From: Bisporella sp. PMI_857 | Lineage: Eukaryota; Ascomycota; Leotiomycetes; Helotiales; Helotiaceae | Length of the DNA stretch: 64,000 nt | Direction of reading: 5' to 3' | NCBI GenBank assembly: GCA_021307315.1 | Contig: JAJSPD010000001.1 | Coordinates: 248,001-312,000 of the forward strand | Part shown: positions 46,948 through 58,588 of the stretch, piece by piece | How the letters are laid out: every line of letters starts with the position of its first letter | Position numbering within the stretch: position 1 is the first letter of the stretch | The notes under the pieces: generated by a model | What the model saw: the letters and a program-made list of their open reading frames with translations, nothing else | The model's database searches: none | What the model was told of the DNA's origin: nothing | Program-made: the position numbers and the translations under genes

Positions 46948-48076
46948 GCATCTAAATAATGATGCTTCGTTTCTCCTATCCTTCCGGCCCATCCTTCCAT
47001 TCCCGCCTTCCCCCCAGCAAAATCAATCAGCAGAACCCTTCACAATCCTACTCGATCCATGGATCACTGGGGCATCAAAAATCTGGCATCACAAGTTCTC
47101 GATATCTAGACAGAAGCAACCGTCTTGCATATCGTCTTTGACGGAGCTGCCAGAACCGGACCTTGTCATTATAAGTCAGGATAAGACTGATCACTGCCAC
47201 GAAGAAACTCTTACACAACTGCCTCGAATCGGAGGAAAAACTAAGATACTGGCGGAACCAGCAGCTGCCAAAGTCATACGAGGATGGAAATACTTTGATA
47301 GCAAGAAAGTAGTGACGCTACCAAAATGGGAGGACCATCGGAAGAACGCAAAAGCCTCCACTATATACCGGATAACTGTACCTCCCTGGATCCCAGGCGG
47401 GTCACCCGGCGAGGTGACCATTGCCTTCCTTGCCCAACCAAGAGATATCACCGGTCTACATAGTGCTATTGGAATCACATACCGCCCACCAACTCTCGGA
47501 CCACCTGCCTTGTCACTTCCGCCTACGCCTCCTGACTCCCCACGTTCATGCCAATCTACCTTCTCCAACATAGCTACGGACAGGACCCTTTCTGTGCTAT
47601 TTTCACCTCACGGCTGCAGCTACAAAACCCTCCAACCATACGTAACCTCGCACCTCATTGCCGAAGCCGCGCTGCCGCTCACAGCTCTGCTCCACTGTTA
47701 CGACCGCGTTCAGAACGCCTGGTACATGGGGGGCAACATCTGCTCCGGCTTTCCAGGCGGATTAGAGATTGCGCAGAACCTCGCGGCCAAAGTGTGGATC
47801 AGCGCGCATGACGGCGACAAGGACACCAAAGGCTTTGCGAACAATAAGATCGTGATCCAGAAGTATCCACGAGAGGAGGTAGAGAGCGTGGTTAGCCCCA
47901 AGAGCGATAAGTTCCCGCGGAAGAAGACTGGGACAGAAGCCGTGATTCTGGAGGCCGGTGAGGAGATGACGTTGAATCGGTTGATGGATTATGTGAATGA
48001 TGATGATACGAGCACGGATGGGACGGAAACAGTTATCAGTTTGAAGGCTGTTGTCAATAATGCACAGCACGCGTAA
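46931..48076 (+). CDS. Metallo-beta-lactamase-fold protein with degenerate metal site
   Basis: Single exon, 381 aa from ATG 46931. The fold order is recognisable: SLTVKHLNNDASFLLSF, TILLDPWITG, PDLVIISQDKTDHCHEETLTQLP, KILAEPAAAKVI, YRITVPPW, VLFSPHGC and WISAHDGDKDTKG. In classical members the loop after the third strand is HxHxDH; here it is QDKTDH, so the first two metal-binding His are Gln and Lys while DH is kept. A nearby CHEE and the late HDGDKD are preserved. Fungal proteins of this kind form their own group with unknown substrate. An upstream frame (46714-46947) overlaps the start and may act as a uORF. The C-terminus is acidic. Confidence 0.8.
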   Translation: MSLTVKHLNNDASFLLSFRPILPFPPSPQQNQSAEPFTILLDPWITGASKIWHHKFSISRQKQPSCISSLTELPEPDLVIISQDKTDHCHEETLTQLPRIGGKTKILAEPAAAKVIRGWKYFDSKKVVTLPKWEDHRKNAKASTIYRITVPPWIPGGSPGEVTIAFLAQPRDITGLHSAIGITYRPPTLGPPALSLPPTPPDSPRSCQSTFSNIATDRTLSVLFSPHGCSYKTLQPYVTSHLIAEAALPLTALLHCYDRVQNAWYMGGNICSGFPGGLEIAQNLAAKVWISAHDGDKDTKGFANNKIVIQKYPREEVESVVSPKSDKFPRKKTGTEAVILEAGEEMTLNRLMDYVNDDDTSTDGTETVISLKAVVNNAQHA

Positions 48077-49733
48077 TATTCTTGGGAACTAAACGGAAAT
48101 GGGTAATGGGCAATGGGGTTAAGCGGCGTAGGACATAGCGAGGCGTTGTATCAGTGAAATATACCCAACCTGTAATATTCTTGTTGTATTTATGTGGCTG
48201 GGGAGGTTGACCATAAAATATTTGTCCTGGGGGCTTGCTTAGATGATTAATCAAAGAAAGCCTGTTTTCTCCGAAAGTCGACATTTCATGACATGCAAAC
48301 TATGCAGGGAGCTTCTTGTCTGTTGCCTGAGGATGAGCCAGGCGACTATTGGATATTTTCACTGTGTATGCTATGCGATATGGGATCTGCTGTTCAGGCA
48401 TGACATCGTCGGCGAAAGTTCCATGCCCATTGCAACTCCAGCATATAAATATTGCATCACTATTGGGCTTCGTCACCGCAGTCTCTTGACTTTCATCGCT
48501 CGGTAAGGACCGACAAAGATCTTAAACGCTGGCGCTTCTTCCTTCCCATGATGACTCAGTTGCCTCCACGCCAATTCTCGATATGTTCAGACGTGCTAAG
48601 CAGTTGAGCCCGCTTAGCAAATGGTGATATCTAGTTGCTCTCGTCATGTGACGTCTATGCTGGCGCTTGAGTCAAAGCATGAGGTCGAGGGCAATGTTCC
48701 GTGGGCTTAAGGTGGTATTGAGTGCCAATATTGTCTGACGATGAATGTGGAACCGACCAGCGGTAGGCAAAACTCCCGCTAGAAAGTCTCTCGTACATGA
48801 AAGTGCGCTTGAGGTGAATAGAGCCTGGTTTATGCGTATGGAGGCGCGGTTGTTGGAGAGCTTGAACGAGCATGGTAGGATGGATCTGGCTAGTGGAGGA
48901 TGAATTCGCCTCTGAGCGGACTAAGATGAAGAAGGAGAGGGAATACTGAGTGAGCAAAGTCTATAGTAGTGCTGGGATGAACTGCACTTGCAGGGTGATA
49001 TATCTAGATAGAGGTGAGACATAGACCTGGTGGGGAGCAGTCGCATGGTAAACATTGTAAACTGGAAAGGATTGACGAAAGTGGGAAGTACTCACTCGCA
49101 GCCAAATTGCAGCACGTGAGTCCAGATTTGTGTTCGTATTTTGTAATGGGCACTACCCATTTCACATATGATGTATGTGGCTAGGCAATACTTTTGATGA
49201 CGGAGAGATGCAAATATCACAAAGTGATCTCATTTCTTGAGGATCTACAGAATTAGTTGTCTATAATTCTCGAAGGGCACACCTGCCTGCTAGTGGCAGA
49301 CTGAGCAAAGAGGAAGAAAAGCTTGCATCAATAGCTAGAACGATAGATAGACTATTGTAGGGCATCAGGAGAACCAGTCAGAATAACAAACGTGCAGAAT
49401 AGGAAATCCTCCAACTGTTACCTGACAGCTTAGAGATTCATGGTGAGAGTACTAAATCATCAAAACAAAGCACAGAAAAGCATGCACGTTAACATAGGTA
49501 GACTTAGATATTTTCCTCATGATATATGGTGGTTGCGATTTGTTGAAGCTCGAGTCCATCAGTTTCGAGATTCTCAAGTGCCGATAGCAATTGCTTTATG
49601 CACTTAGTCAAACATAACGTTGTCGGCTTGGAAGTTCCTCGGCCAGACACTATTGGATTTAGTCCAACGTCCGTCGAGGACGCGCTCGGCTCATGGTTGC
49701 CTCTGGCTCTGATCAAATAAATTGCAGCCTGAC
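48077..49733. other. 1.7-kb region without a supported gene
   Basis: 3' flanks on both sides. A frame at 49504-49737 on the minus strand (SALENLETDGLELQQIATTIYHEENI) directly follows the stop of the next gene and may be 3' UTR or an alternative exon. Confidence 0.4.
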
Positions 49734-50677
49734 TCAAGACTTCTTCTCAGCATCATCGCCTTTCCTAGCTTGTTCAGCACCTGCCTTGCTGTGAATTGCC
49801 TCTCCGGCCTTCGAGCTTTCTGACTCCTCAAAGCTGGCGAGTAGACCATCGATCTTCTTCTCCAGATTTGTGAGATGTGATTCAAGCACATCTGCTGTTT
49901 TCTCGCCCCTGCCAAGCTCGTTAGCGCATGTAGAGCTTGGCGAAATCTGCATCAACTCCTTAAAAGTGGGCTGTAAACAGCTTGGAATATTGTGTAGAGA
50001 TATGATTGGAGAATGAAACATCTGGATATCGATTCAAAAACTCCTGAGGATAATAAATGGAGAATAAAAATTGCATGTTGGCACTTCATGAGCCTATCAA
50101 CTTGTATCCTGCCAACAGATAGCACCTCAACTCGGGGGATCAAGATCTGCAGAGCACCGAATCCAATCAGAAATTGGAGGTTGGAAGTGCAACAGCATCA
50201 CAGAAAGCAAACGCAAAGGTCGATGAAATAGTCGAAACTAGCGAAGAGACGTGTTTGGGACTTCGATAGTCCTTGAGGAAAGCTGAGTGTAGCGGGAGTA
50301 TGCTTACTTCCTTAAATCGGCCATGATCTAGACTCGGTAGTGTCAGCAAAATATTGCTTGTGAACAGCGCCCAAATTCAAATTTAAACTTGCGAGGTTAG
50401 GAATGCCACTAATCTGTACAGCTGATGCTATGACTCAAGAAGGCTGACCCCCCGGACTGGCTTAGGAGAAGCCTCCGGGCCGGGTGATAACCTTGATGTC
50501 GGAAGATAGAGCTTCCCATGCTGATACGGCGTTATCCTGATCCAAATCACAATTTCACTGTTCCATCCCCCAGATATAGGGAATACCATGTTGAACACGT
50601 ACCTGAGCTAGATTAACATCCCCTGCTTCGGCATCTCGATCTCCTGATGTGTCAGGTGAATGGCTTGAGGAGGACAT
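49734..50677 (-). CDS. Small six-exon protein with a coiled-coil segment (hypothetical)
   Basis: Model on the minus strand: 50677-50603, 50536-50492, 50413-50389, 50327-50308, 50043-50020, 49970-49734 (141 aa). Each joint has GT-AG ends and keeps phase; internal exons are 45, 25, 20 and 24 bp. The protein would read MSSSSHSPDTSGDRDAEAG, DNAVSAWEALSSDIK, ISGIPNLANHGRFKE, EFLNRYPDPTFKELMQISPSS, then a helix VLESHLTNLEKKIDGLLASFEE and an acidic/basic tail ending KKS. The last exon is clearly coding-like; the short inner exons are less certain, and one intron is 264 bp. No family recognised. If the inner joints are wrong, the last 79 codons probably still belong to a real protein. Confidence 0.45.
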
Positions 50678-53600
50678 TTGCTTAAAGGTATGGGAAACGG
50701 AGGGGGTGGATGGCTGGAACTGAGAGCAGGGATGAGTATTGTACAATCGTGCTTTTTGAATGTTTGATGTTTGCTCAGATGACTTGGTCCACAGGCTTCA
50801 GGGTCTGATCAGGTCAGGAAATGGCGATAAAGGGCTAAGCTGCTATTCATTCACGTTTGTCCAGCAACTAGTTGGGAAGTGTTCTCATGTCTTTTGGATC
50901 TTGATGAACCAGTGGGATCAAAGCCCTACGGTGATCAATTAAGCATGTCTTGCCATTACTAAGCGTTTCCATAGGTCTTGGCACCAACTTGTACAATACC
51001 CGAGTTGTCGGTTCATTCTAGGACATCTCATTTTTATGAAGGATCCAGATATGCTCGGTGTCCCTGTACTCGCAGATTGAGATTTAGCTGGTGATTGTTA
51101 AAGTCACTCTGCTTCTTTCACTATAACCATTAAGCTTGGTCAAGGCACAAATATGGCTTCATAGTTCTGCACAATGGATCCTGGCTAATATCTACTTAAG
51201 AACTATAAAACCCGCTCTCGTAGTGTTCCGGGGTGCTAACTTTGCGAATCGCGTATTCTTAGACATCAGCTGATATTATTTTATAAGAGTCAAGAAGACT
51301 AACTTAATCGATCCAATGCAGTCACCTGAATCTGGGTTCTGACTCGTTGTATGAGATTATTTTTGGTAGTGGGCTCTTGCATAGTCGGTGGTACTAGTCA
51401 AGTAGTTTCGATCCAGGGTTGCAATCGCCATGCTGCCAGGTCCAAGTCTATGACAGGCAGAATTCAATTTCCGTCAAAACCCATTTAAGATTGTGCCCAT
51501 GTTGGTGGAAAGGAGCTAGGTCATTGAAGGGCTAAACGAGTCAATTGAATCTTGATATACGGAGTATGCCGACCTGGATCTGCAGCTTAATGGTCGAAGT
51601 GACGTTAGAGAGAACCAAGTATTGAGGGAAGTTTGGGAAGGGTAACGTACTTCCAAGTTACCATCACGCCGCCCATGCGACATTTTAAATATAAACTCTA
51701 TTTTAATGAAAGGACGATCGCACTTCAATGCCACTGTCCAGGCCTAATGTCTCCCTTCTGCTGAATACGAATATTGACTGCCACCCAAAGTTAGAATATC
51801 TACGATGCACTTACCAAATGGGTTAAATGGCTCGGTAAGTACCGATAAATTACGAGTAGATTCGTGTATACCTTCAATATCTAGGTCGTAGAGGCAGAGA
51901 GGAGAAGATTCTTGAGACATGCAGTTGCCTTTCACCAAGTGAACGCATAAATAAGTACCACATCATCAAGTGTCCTGGTCGATGTCTCAATGATGTCAGC
52001 TATGCCATCCATCCATCCACCCCTCCAAGCCGACCTTCCCCTCCCCCCTGGCTGCCATTATTTCTTCCCCAGAATAGCTTTTGCCAGCTTTGGGGCTGCT
52101 ACTACCAAGTTTAAGGGTACGTAGTCAGAAACATCATCGTCTGGGGGGGTGCCCATTTCACCCCTATGACATCTCACAAGCATACCCTGTAGATTGCTTC
52201 CACTTTGAAATCAATGCCTACCGAGGAGTGTTGTCGTCGATGACCGAAAAGCATATTTTCTCCCTACCGTCGGGGAGCCCGTCCGGCACCGTTACCAGTG
52301 CATGCTAGTGGGCGGTAGGGCCTGTAGTGGAGGAACTGCTCTGTATGGCCAACAACCATTCCATTCTAAATACCTGTACCATCCCCAAGCCCCCTGTACC
52401 TGAGCCCAAGCCCGCTTACAGTACCTTTGTTGCCTTGAATAACCCCTCCCATTTGAGGGCCGCCGTCTTCCCCTCCAGGCCCAGCTGATGTGATTCTGGT
52501 TAACCTTAACCATCTTCCCCCCTCTATGTTCCCACTTTTGACGTTCCATGCATCGGATTGCACCTGATTGATCGATGTTTTGGCCCTGCCCGACTCGCGC
52601 TAATTGGCAGGGGGGGCAATCGACACCTACGCCCAAAATCTCGATGAAGCGGCTTCTGCACCCACAAAACTGCCCACTGTGACTACCAACCACAAACCAC
52701 TACCATTACCACTACGACCACTGCCAACTACCTACCACTTACCTTACGCCCTACCCTAATGGCCCTTTCTTAGCATACCGTTTGGATCGTCCTTTTTTTA
52801 TACGTACACTTACAGGCACAAGCAACGAAGACGCCTTTCTATTCTTCTAATCATATTCCATTATAGGGCTTTTCCTTTTCCATCCTGCTGGTCCCCTGCT
52901 ATTACGCATTCCCATCTCAACACCTCGATTTCATTACCCACCCTCCGCTATACCTGCCACACGCCTATCGCCGCATAATTCAATCTGCATATTCTGTTAT
53001 CGCATTGCTGCTTCGCTGCTGCTTCAACTGTTCTTCGGAAAACTTTGCTGGTATGTTAATGATGGTGTTACTGCCCGTGGCGTGGTCATGTTTAGGTCTT
53101 CCACATTCACAAACGCCGTCGAACGCTCACGTACATCTCCTGCTTGTGACCCCACCACGGCCATTACAACTTCCACAGCTCAGCATGTTAAGAGATCAAT
53201 TCAAAAATAGTAGTGACTAACTTCACCAGAACTCGTCTGGCAGAATACAATTGTCGCCCTAGCTTGAGCACTATCATCTTTTGTACCATTACACTCGCGG
53301 ACTTGTCTTCCTCGAATTCGCAGAAAGTCGATAAATATTTAAATCTTTGAAAGGCGCACCGAGGTCGAGATACCTGCCTCCTGCACCCTGCACGACTCTC
53401 TATTTGCGAAAGTACATATCGGCATACTTGCTCCTACCACACCATAGCACTGCATGCGATAGAATATACACATGTCCCGCAGTCCTCTACGGCACTGTAA
53501 AGGCGCCCATTGTGGACAATCTAGGTGGACATTATCTTGGGGCAACCGATGAACCCTTTCGGAAACGGCCTTTGAATATCCAGCTGGGTCAGTGACACGG

Positions 53601-53738
53601 TAGATATCTTGAAACGATAACTAGGGGAGACAGAAGATCAGTGCACTGGAGGGATCGATTGCTCTCATAAGGCTTTGAGGCCTTCATAATAAAGTCAAGA
53701 AAAGGACTGGACCGGTAGATCCAGACACAAATTGCTGT
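50678..53738. other. 3-kb region upstream of the SAM-HMG gene
   Basis: No supported gene. On the minus strand near 51920-51700 a frame starting MSQESSPLCLYDLDIEGIHEST with a donor (GGTAAGTG) and possible acceptors could be a very small gene, but its end is unclear. From about 52700 the DNA is C-rich with many CACTACC-like words and resembles a long 5' leader for the next gene; several short upstream frames (for example 53005-53220) lie in it. Confidence 0.4.
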
Positions 53739-55433
53739 ATGACTGAATTGGAGGCTATATTTGCGGAGCTGGGGATTCAGCAGTACCTTCACGATTTTTT
53801 GGAGCAGGGATTCGATACATGGGAAACAATCCTTGATATTACCGAGTCTGACTTCGATGCGCTGGGTGTGAAACTTGGCCATCGTAGGAAGCTCCAAAGG
53901 AAAATTGCAAATTCCAGAGGAATATCTTCCGATATCGCCTTAGACGCTTCTTCTAGGAATACACCAAGTGATGATAGAGCGAGTGATGAGGCGAAACTTG
54001 GGGGTACGAAGTCTGATGCGGGCTCAAGTGGGAGTGTTGCCGGTGCAAAACGAAAATACAGAAGACATCCTAGAGCGGACGAGCATGCTCCCGAACGGCC
54101 ACCGTCAGCATACGTAATATTCTCGAATAAAATGCGTGAGGATATCAAAGGTCAAAGTCTTTCGTTTACAGAAATTGCAAAGCTTGTAGGAGAAAACTGG
54201 CAAGCTCTGCCAGCTCGTGAGAAAGAGTCATATGAGCAACAAGCTTCTGCAGCTAAAGAGAGGTATAACAACGAAATGACAGAATACAAAAAGACGGCTC
54301 ACTACAAAGAATACCAGTTATATTTGGCTGATTTCAAGGCACGCCAAGCGAATCAACAACAAGGTATGTTTCAGAAGTCCTTGGAATCTAACATAGTAAC
54401 CAATACCTTCTAGTGTCGGAATTAGACCTTAAGAGACCCAGGATAGAAGGTCAGCTAAGTGCTACAAGTACTGGTTCGCATGGCAGCAGTACAAGTCAAC
54501 CCGGAAGTGATACCCCAACTGGCAGAACACGCGTTGAATCATCCGCATCCAATGCGGGTCAGTGGACGATGCCTGATACCCAACCTTCTCCGCAGCTACC
54601 ACCCCCAGGAGTCGCTCGACCCCAGTACTCACCACCTTCAGGCTCCATAGACGTGCTTCCTGGGTATAGAGACGCTATTTTACCTGAAAATCGCCAGACA
54701 CTTGCGTGGCGGGATGGCCAACGCGATGAGCAACACAAACTTCCTGGAATCAGCAGTGTCGCAGATATCAGGTCGAGTCATCCTGGACTTCCTCCAGCTG
54801 AATCCTTGAGTTTTCATCCCGCGCCCCGAACAGGAAGTGGGGGACCTCCACCACCACCACCCTTGTTGAGTCGTGAATCTACGACAAGCACAAATCATTC
54901 GTATTCGACTCCTCGTACACCACTAGAACCATCGTTGGAACCCGTTGGTCCATCATTCTATCCAAGGAAGTCAATTGGCAGTTATGAGAATCAATTACCA
55001 CCATTTCGACCACCATCTCTCTCTCCACAAAATAATATTCCGCAACACTCTCCTACTGGTAAGATAAGTGGCCTGCCGTTGGCCTCTAGTGCTTGTTACT
55101 GAATCTACTACACAGGCGCTCAACCGATCGGAGATTATCTGCCTTCTATAGCCCCAATGCGTGGCTACATTCCTACAGCTCCTCAGCAAGTTCCAGTCAA
55201 TGAAACTCGTGATCTGCGGTTGCGTGAATATGGCTCATCGGTGGATGCCAACATGGATGCCGTAAGTACAACCATTAACGTGCCTTAAAAAGATGCCGAT
55301 TATTATGTATATATATCTACGTATATGAGCTGACGCGAGTCGTTGATAGGTCAGTGCCTTGCTTAAGGCAGGAGAAGTGCTTAGTGAGGAGAGTAGAAAG
55401 AAATCAAGAGTTCCAGAGCAACCTCCGCCATAG
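53739..55433 (+). CDS. SAM-domain and HMG-box protein
   Basis: Four exons: 53739-54363, 54414-55058, 55116-55261, 55350-55433 (499 aa). Residues about 3-62 form a SAM domain (LEAIFAELGIQQYLHDFLEQGFD, DFDALGVKLGHRRKLQRKIA). Residues about 117-186 form an HMG box (PERPPSAYVIFSNKMREDIKG, FTEIAKLVGENWQALPAREKESYEQQA), preceded by the basic KRKYRRHPRADEHAPERP. The rest is P/S-rich and disordered, with a short C-terminal helix (VSALLKAGEVLSEESRKKSR). HMG boxes bend DNA; the SAM domain suggests self-association or partner binding. Fungal proteins of this build are considered nuclear regulators, with some linked to sexual development; which, if any, applies here is unknown. A very long leader with short upstream frames suggests translational control. 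Confidence 0.9.
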
Positions 55434-56235
55434 ATTGCCACGACTTGAAAACAGATTCTTTGCATCGAATAAAATTGGTCCTGCGCCAGAGAGGGGCGCT
55501 GGTCATTTGACGGCCCTAGGGGTATATATAGGGCCTGGAAATATCTGTATCCTATCTATGACTTAAGATCTATATGGGGACTCCGGCGCTCAGGCGCGCA
55601 CGGCGTTTGCGCTTCTTGATTTACTCGATTAGTGATTCCCCGGAGACTTGTCAATGATATTAACTGGGTACTGCACAAGCCCCAATGTTCATAAGATGAA
55701 TGAAGAGGCATTGAACATATATAAGCATATACATCATCAAATGCTGGGGAGGAAATGATAGAATTGAAACCTGAATCGTGTTTAGAAGTTTGTTGATATT
55801 GAAAACTGGTCACCATGCCTCAACTGCATAGGTATTATTGATTGCGATTTCTTCGCTTTCTGTTCTTATAGATGATGCCAATGGTTAGCCGAGAATGCAA
55901 TAGCGTAAGGAGATATGTACAGATAACTTCTAGACTTTGTATCTTCAAGATAGCAATAAGATATTTCCATCATCCTTGACTGCTAGATTCGCAATAGGTG
56001 AAGTTGCTAGCCCCTATACAGTTAGTGCGGGGCCACCAGTCCTGGCGGGGTAAAATTGTTACACACCGCCCTCCTCCTTGAGACTAAGGGGGCAAAATCA
56101 CCGAAAAAGTTTCCGTCTTCCCCTCTTCAATTGTTGACTTCAAAACATTTGGCAGTGCTTTCTTATCCATTTACAAGCACATCCAAGCATTGAAATACTC
56201 TTTGCTCCCTACCCAAATCATAGCAGACGAAAGAA
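55434..56235. other. Intergenic region SAM-HMG gene / MRI1
   Basis: No gene seen. 3' flank of the HMG gene and, near 56130-56235, the likely MRI1 promoter/leader. Confidence 0.5.
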
Positions 56236-58202
56236 ATGGAGGGTCTTCAGGCAATCAAATACAGGAGAGGCCAGCTAGAGGTTCTTGATCAATTGAGACT
56301 CCCGCACGAGTTTGTCTATGAGGATGTTACCACATGCGAAGAAGCGTTTAGTTGTATTAAGTCCATGCGTGTTAGAGGTATGGATTGATAGCCATGTAAC
56401 CTTATGGTACAATTCTAATCCCTCATAGGGGCTCCCGCCATCGCTATTGTAGCTGTACGTTTAGAATTTTGGTCATAACTTCTACTTCCACATGCCAAGC
56501 TTTCTTCGAACTCTATGCGAGACCTAGAATGGGGTAATATACATGGAAAGACGATGCAAAATGGTTGATTCCACGGTTATGGAACCTTGGAATCAGGAAA
56601 TCACGTCTTGGTCAGCTAAGATTTGGAGATCCAAATTTGCTGCGATATTCTATGTGGTGTCCGTAAACCTCAGACGTCTGCGCACCGTTTTGCGCCGCAT
56701 GTTTCACCGTGAATGTTGTGGTTTTGTAATCATACGAAGATATTTGAGTCGGTTCTAATAAAAAATAGGTTCTTTCTCTAGCAGTTGAACTACACTCTGG
56801 AAAGGATGGCAAGTAGAACGCCATGCCTCCAGCTTTCATGCTAATCTGGAATAAAGCACATGCCAACCAAAAATCTACAATTAAATATATCGAAGATCGA
56901 TTGGACTACCTGATGGGCAGCAGACCAACAGCAGTCGATCTCTCAAACGCAATCCGACTCCTGAAGAGCATTGTCCAAAAGACCAACAGCCCTTCTTCAA
57001 CAGATGTAGATACAGTGAACGAAGCTGCTCGGGCGAAATATATTGAAGCTGCTGAGAAAATACTCGAAGATGATTATACAACGAATCTAGCTAGTAAGCT
57101 AAAGCTAATGTTGAGCTATGTTAGCAGCTACATAGCAACTCAACTATAGAACCGCTGACACGAACTACAGTTGGTAGATATGGCGCAGAATATCTTCGAA
57201 GACAACAAAATGTTATTACAACACCTGAACAAGATCTTGATGACTTGAAATATTATACCACGAGCCCTCCAAATACACAGGGGGCTCCAGATCAGACTTA
57301 CAGGAAGTTGAGTGTCTTGACGCACTGCAATACTGGCTCCCTGGCAACATCTGGTCATGGTACCGCTCTTGGTATTATCCGCAGTCTGTATAAAATGAAC
57401 TACCTTGATCATGCGTACTGCACTGAAACTAGACCTTATAACCAAGGCTCCCGGCTTACGGCATTCGAACTCATTTATGAGAATAGTAAGTGAATCACGA
57501 AGTGCCAACCTAGGCTAGACTATCATGGCTGTTCAAACGTGATATGATAGCCGAAGAAGTCGTGAACTCTGGTTGCTGACTTCAAATTATCTAGTTCCGT
57601 CAACTCTCATCACTGATTCCATGGCTGGCGCGCTTTTCCAAAGACTGAAGGTGGAAAAAAACATATCAGCAGTCATTGTTGGCGCTGACAGAGTTGCTCG
57701 GAACGGGGACACAGCCAACAAGATTGGCACATATACCCTCGCATGTCTTGCTAAGATGCATGGTATCAAGTTTGTAGTTGCGGCGCCAACAACCAGCATC
57801 GACTTGGATACTGCAAGTGGTGCATCAATCAAGATTGAAGACCGAGCAAAAACAGAATTAACGCAGATCAGTGGGGCTGTCGTTGGCAAAGATGGCAAAG
57901 TTGATGTTAATGATTCGAAGAGAGTGGCTATTGCAGATCAGAGAATCGACGTCTGGAACCCATCTTTTGATGTTACGCCTTTTGTGCTGATTGATGCAAT
58001 AATCACTGAGAAAGGGGAGGTCGTCAAGGACGAGAGGGGACATTTTAACTTTAGTAAGTCGACGCTATTGTGCGAAACTTTACTCCGAATCGGAAATAGC
58101 TAATCACATACCTATTTAGAGCACGTCATGCCTACGAAATGGGCTGAGCTGTTTGGTGCTGATGGAACTAATAGGAAAGTCCGAATTTACTGTTATGCTT
58201 GA
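56236..58202 (+). CDS. MRI1: Methylthioribose-1-phosphate isomerase
   Basis: Seven exons: 56236-56377, 56429-56454, 56769-56808, 56857-57093, 57171-57485, 57595-58053, 58120-58202 (433 aa). Mri1 converts methylthioribose-1-phosphate to methylthioribulose-1-phosphate in the methionine salvage pathway (cytosol/nucleus). Visible: [52 protein letters not shown], the catalytic-cysteine motif [10 protein letters not shown], and the catalytic-aspartate motif [17 protein letters not shown]; it ends KVRIYCYA. Intron 2 is 314 bp. The intron at 56809-56856 needs a GC donor (GATG|GCAAGT) with a TGCTAAT branch point; this joint gives [24 protein letters not shown] and avoids the stop after GKDGK. All phases agree. 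No other salvage gene lies nearby. Confidence 0.92.
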
Positions 58203-58588
58203 AAAGCCTGGTACTAATATCACACTAGTCATTTCAAATCGGCTAGTGGCCGCAGCAATGCATTGAGCGATGATGGTACTCTTTTTAAAATGGATGGCAT
58301 CAACTGACGGTTTTCTTGGGTACGGTTGTCGACGGCACAAATTTTCTGTGGTACATAACGGTAAATTGTACACTAGATAGACGGGATATGGGCCTAATGA
58401 CTACAATGATTCTAGACGAGACACCGAGAAAGCCTTTTCATTATCATCTATAAACAAAGATTTCATAATTTCGTGGGTGATGTTCCGAACATTGCAGGTT
58501 GCGACTTTGATAAGTTCGCCCTGCTATTTGCTAACAATTATTGCCGCATATAGCTTCTTTCAGCCGATCAACTCCCTTTCCAACACTT
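58203..58588. other. Convergent 3' region, MRI1 / ACR3 relic
   Basis: 386 bp without a gene. Confidence 0.5.

Noticed and set aside
51516..51938. Two short minus-strand frames that might form a tiny spliced gene
   Set aside because: A good donor exists, but the possible acceptors give three different short ends and none is supported by a family; mentioned only in the region note.
52292..52693. 133-codon minus-strand frame
   Set aside because: Antisense to a C-rich leader; composition (G/R/W/Q-rich) is what reversing that leader produces.
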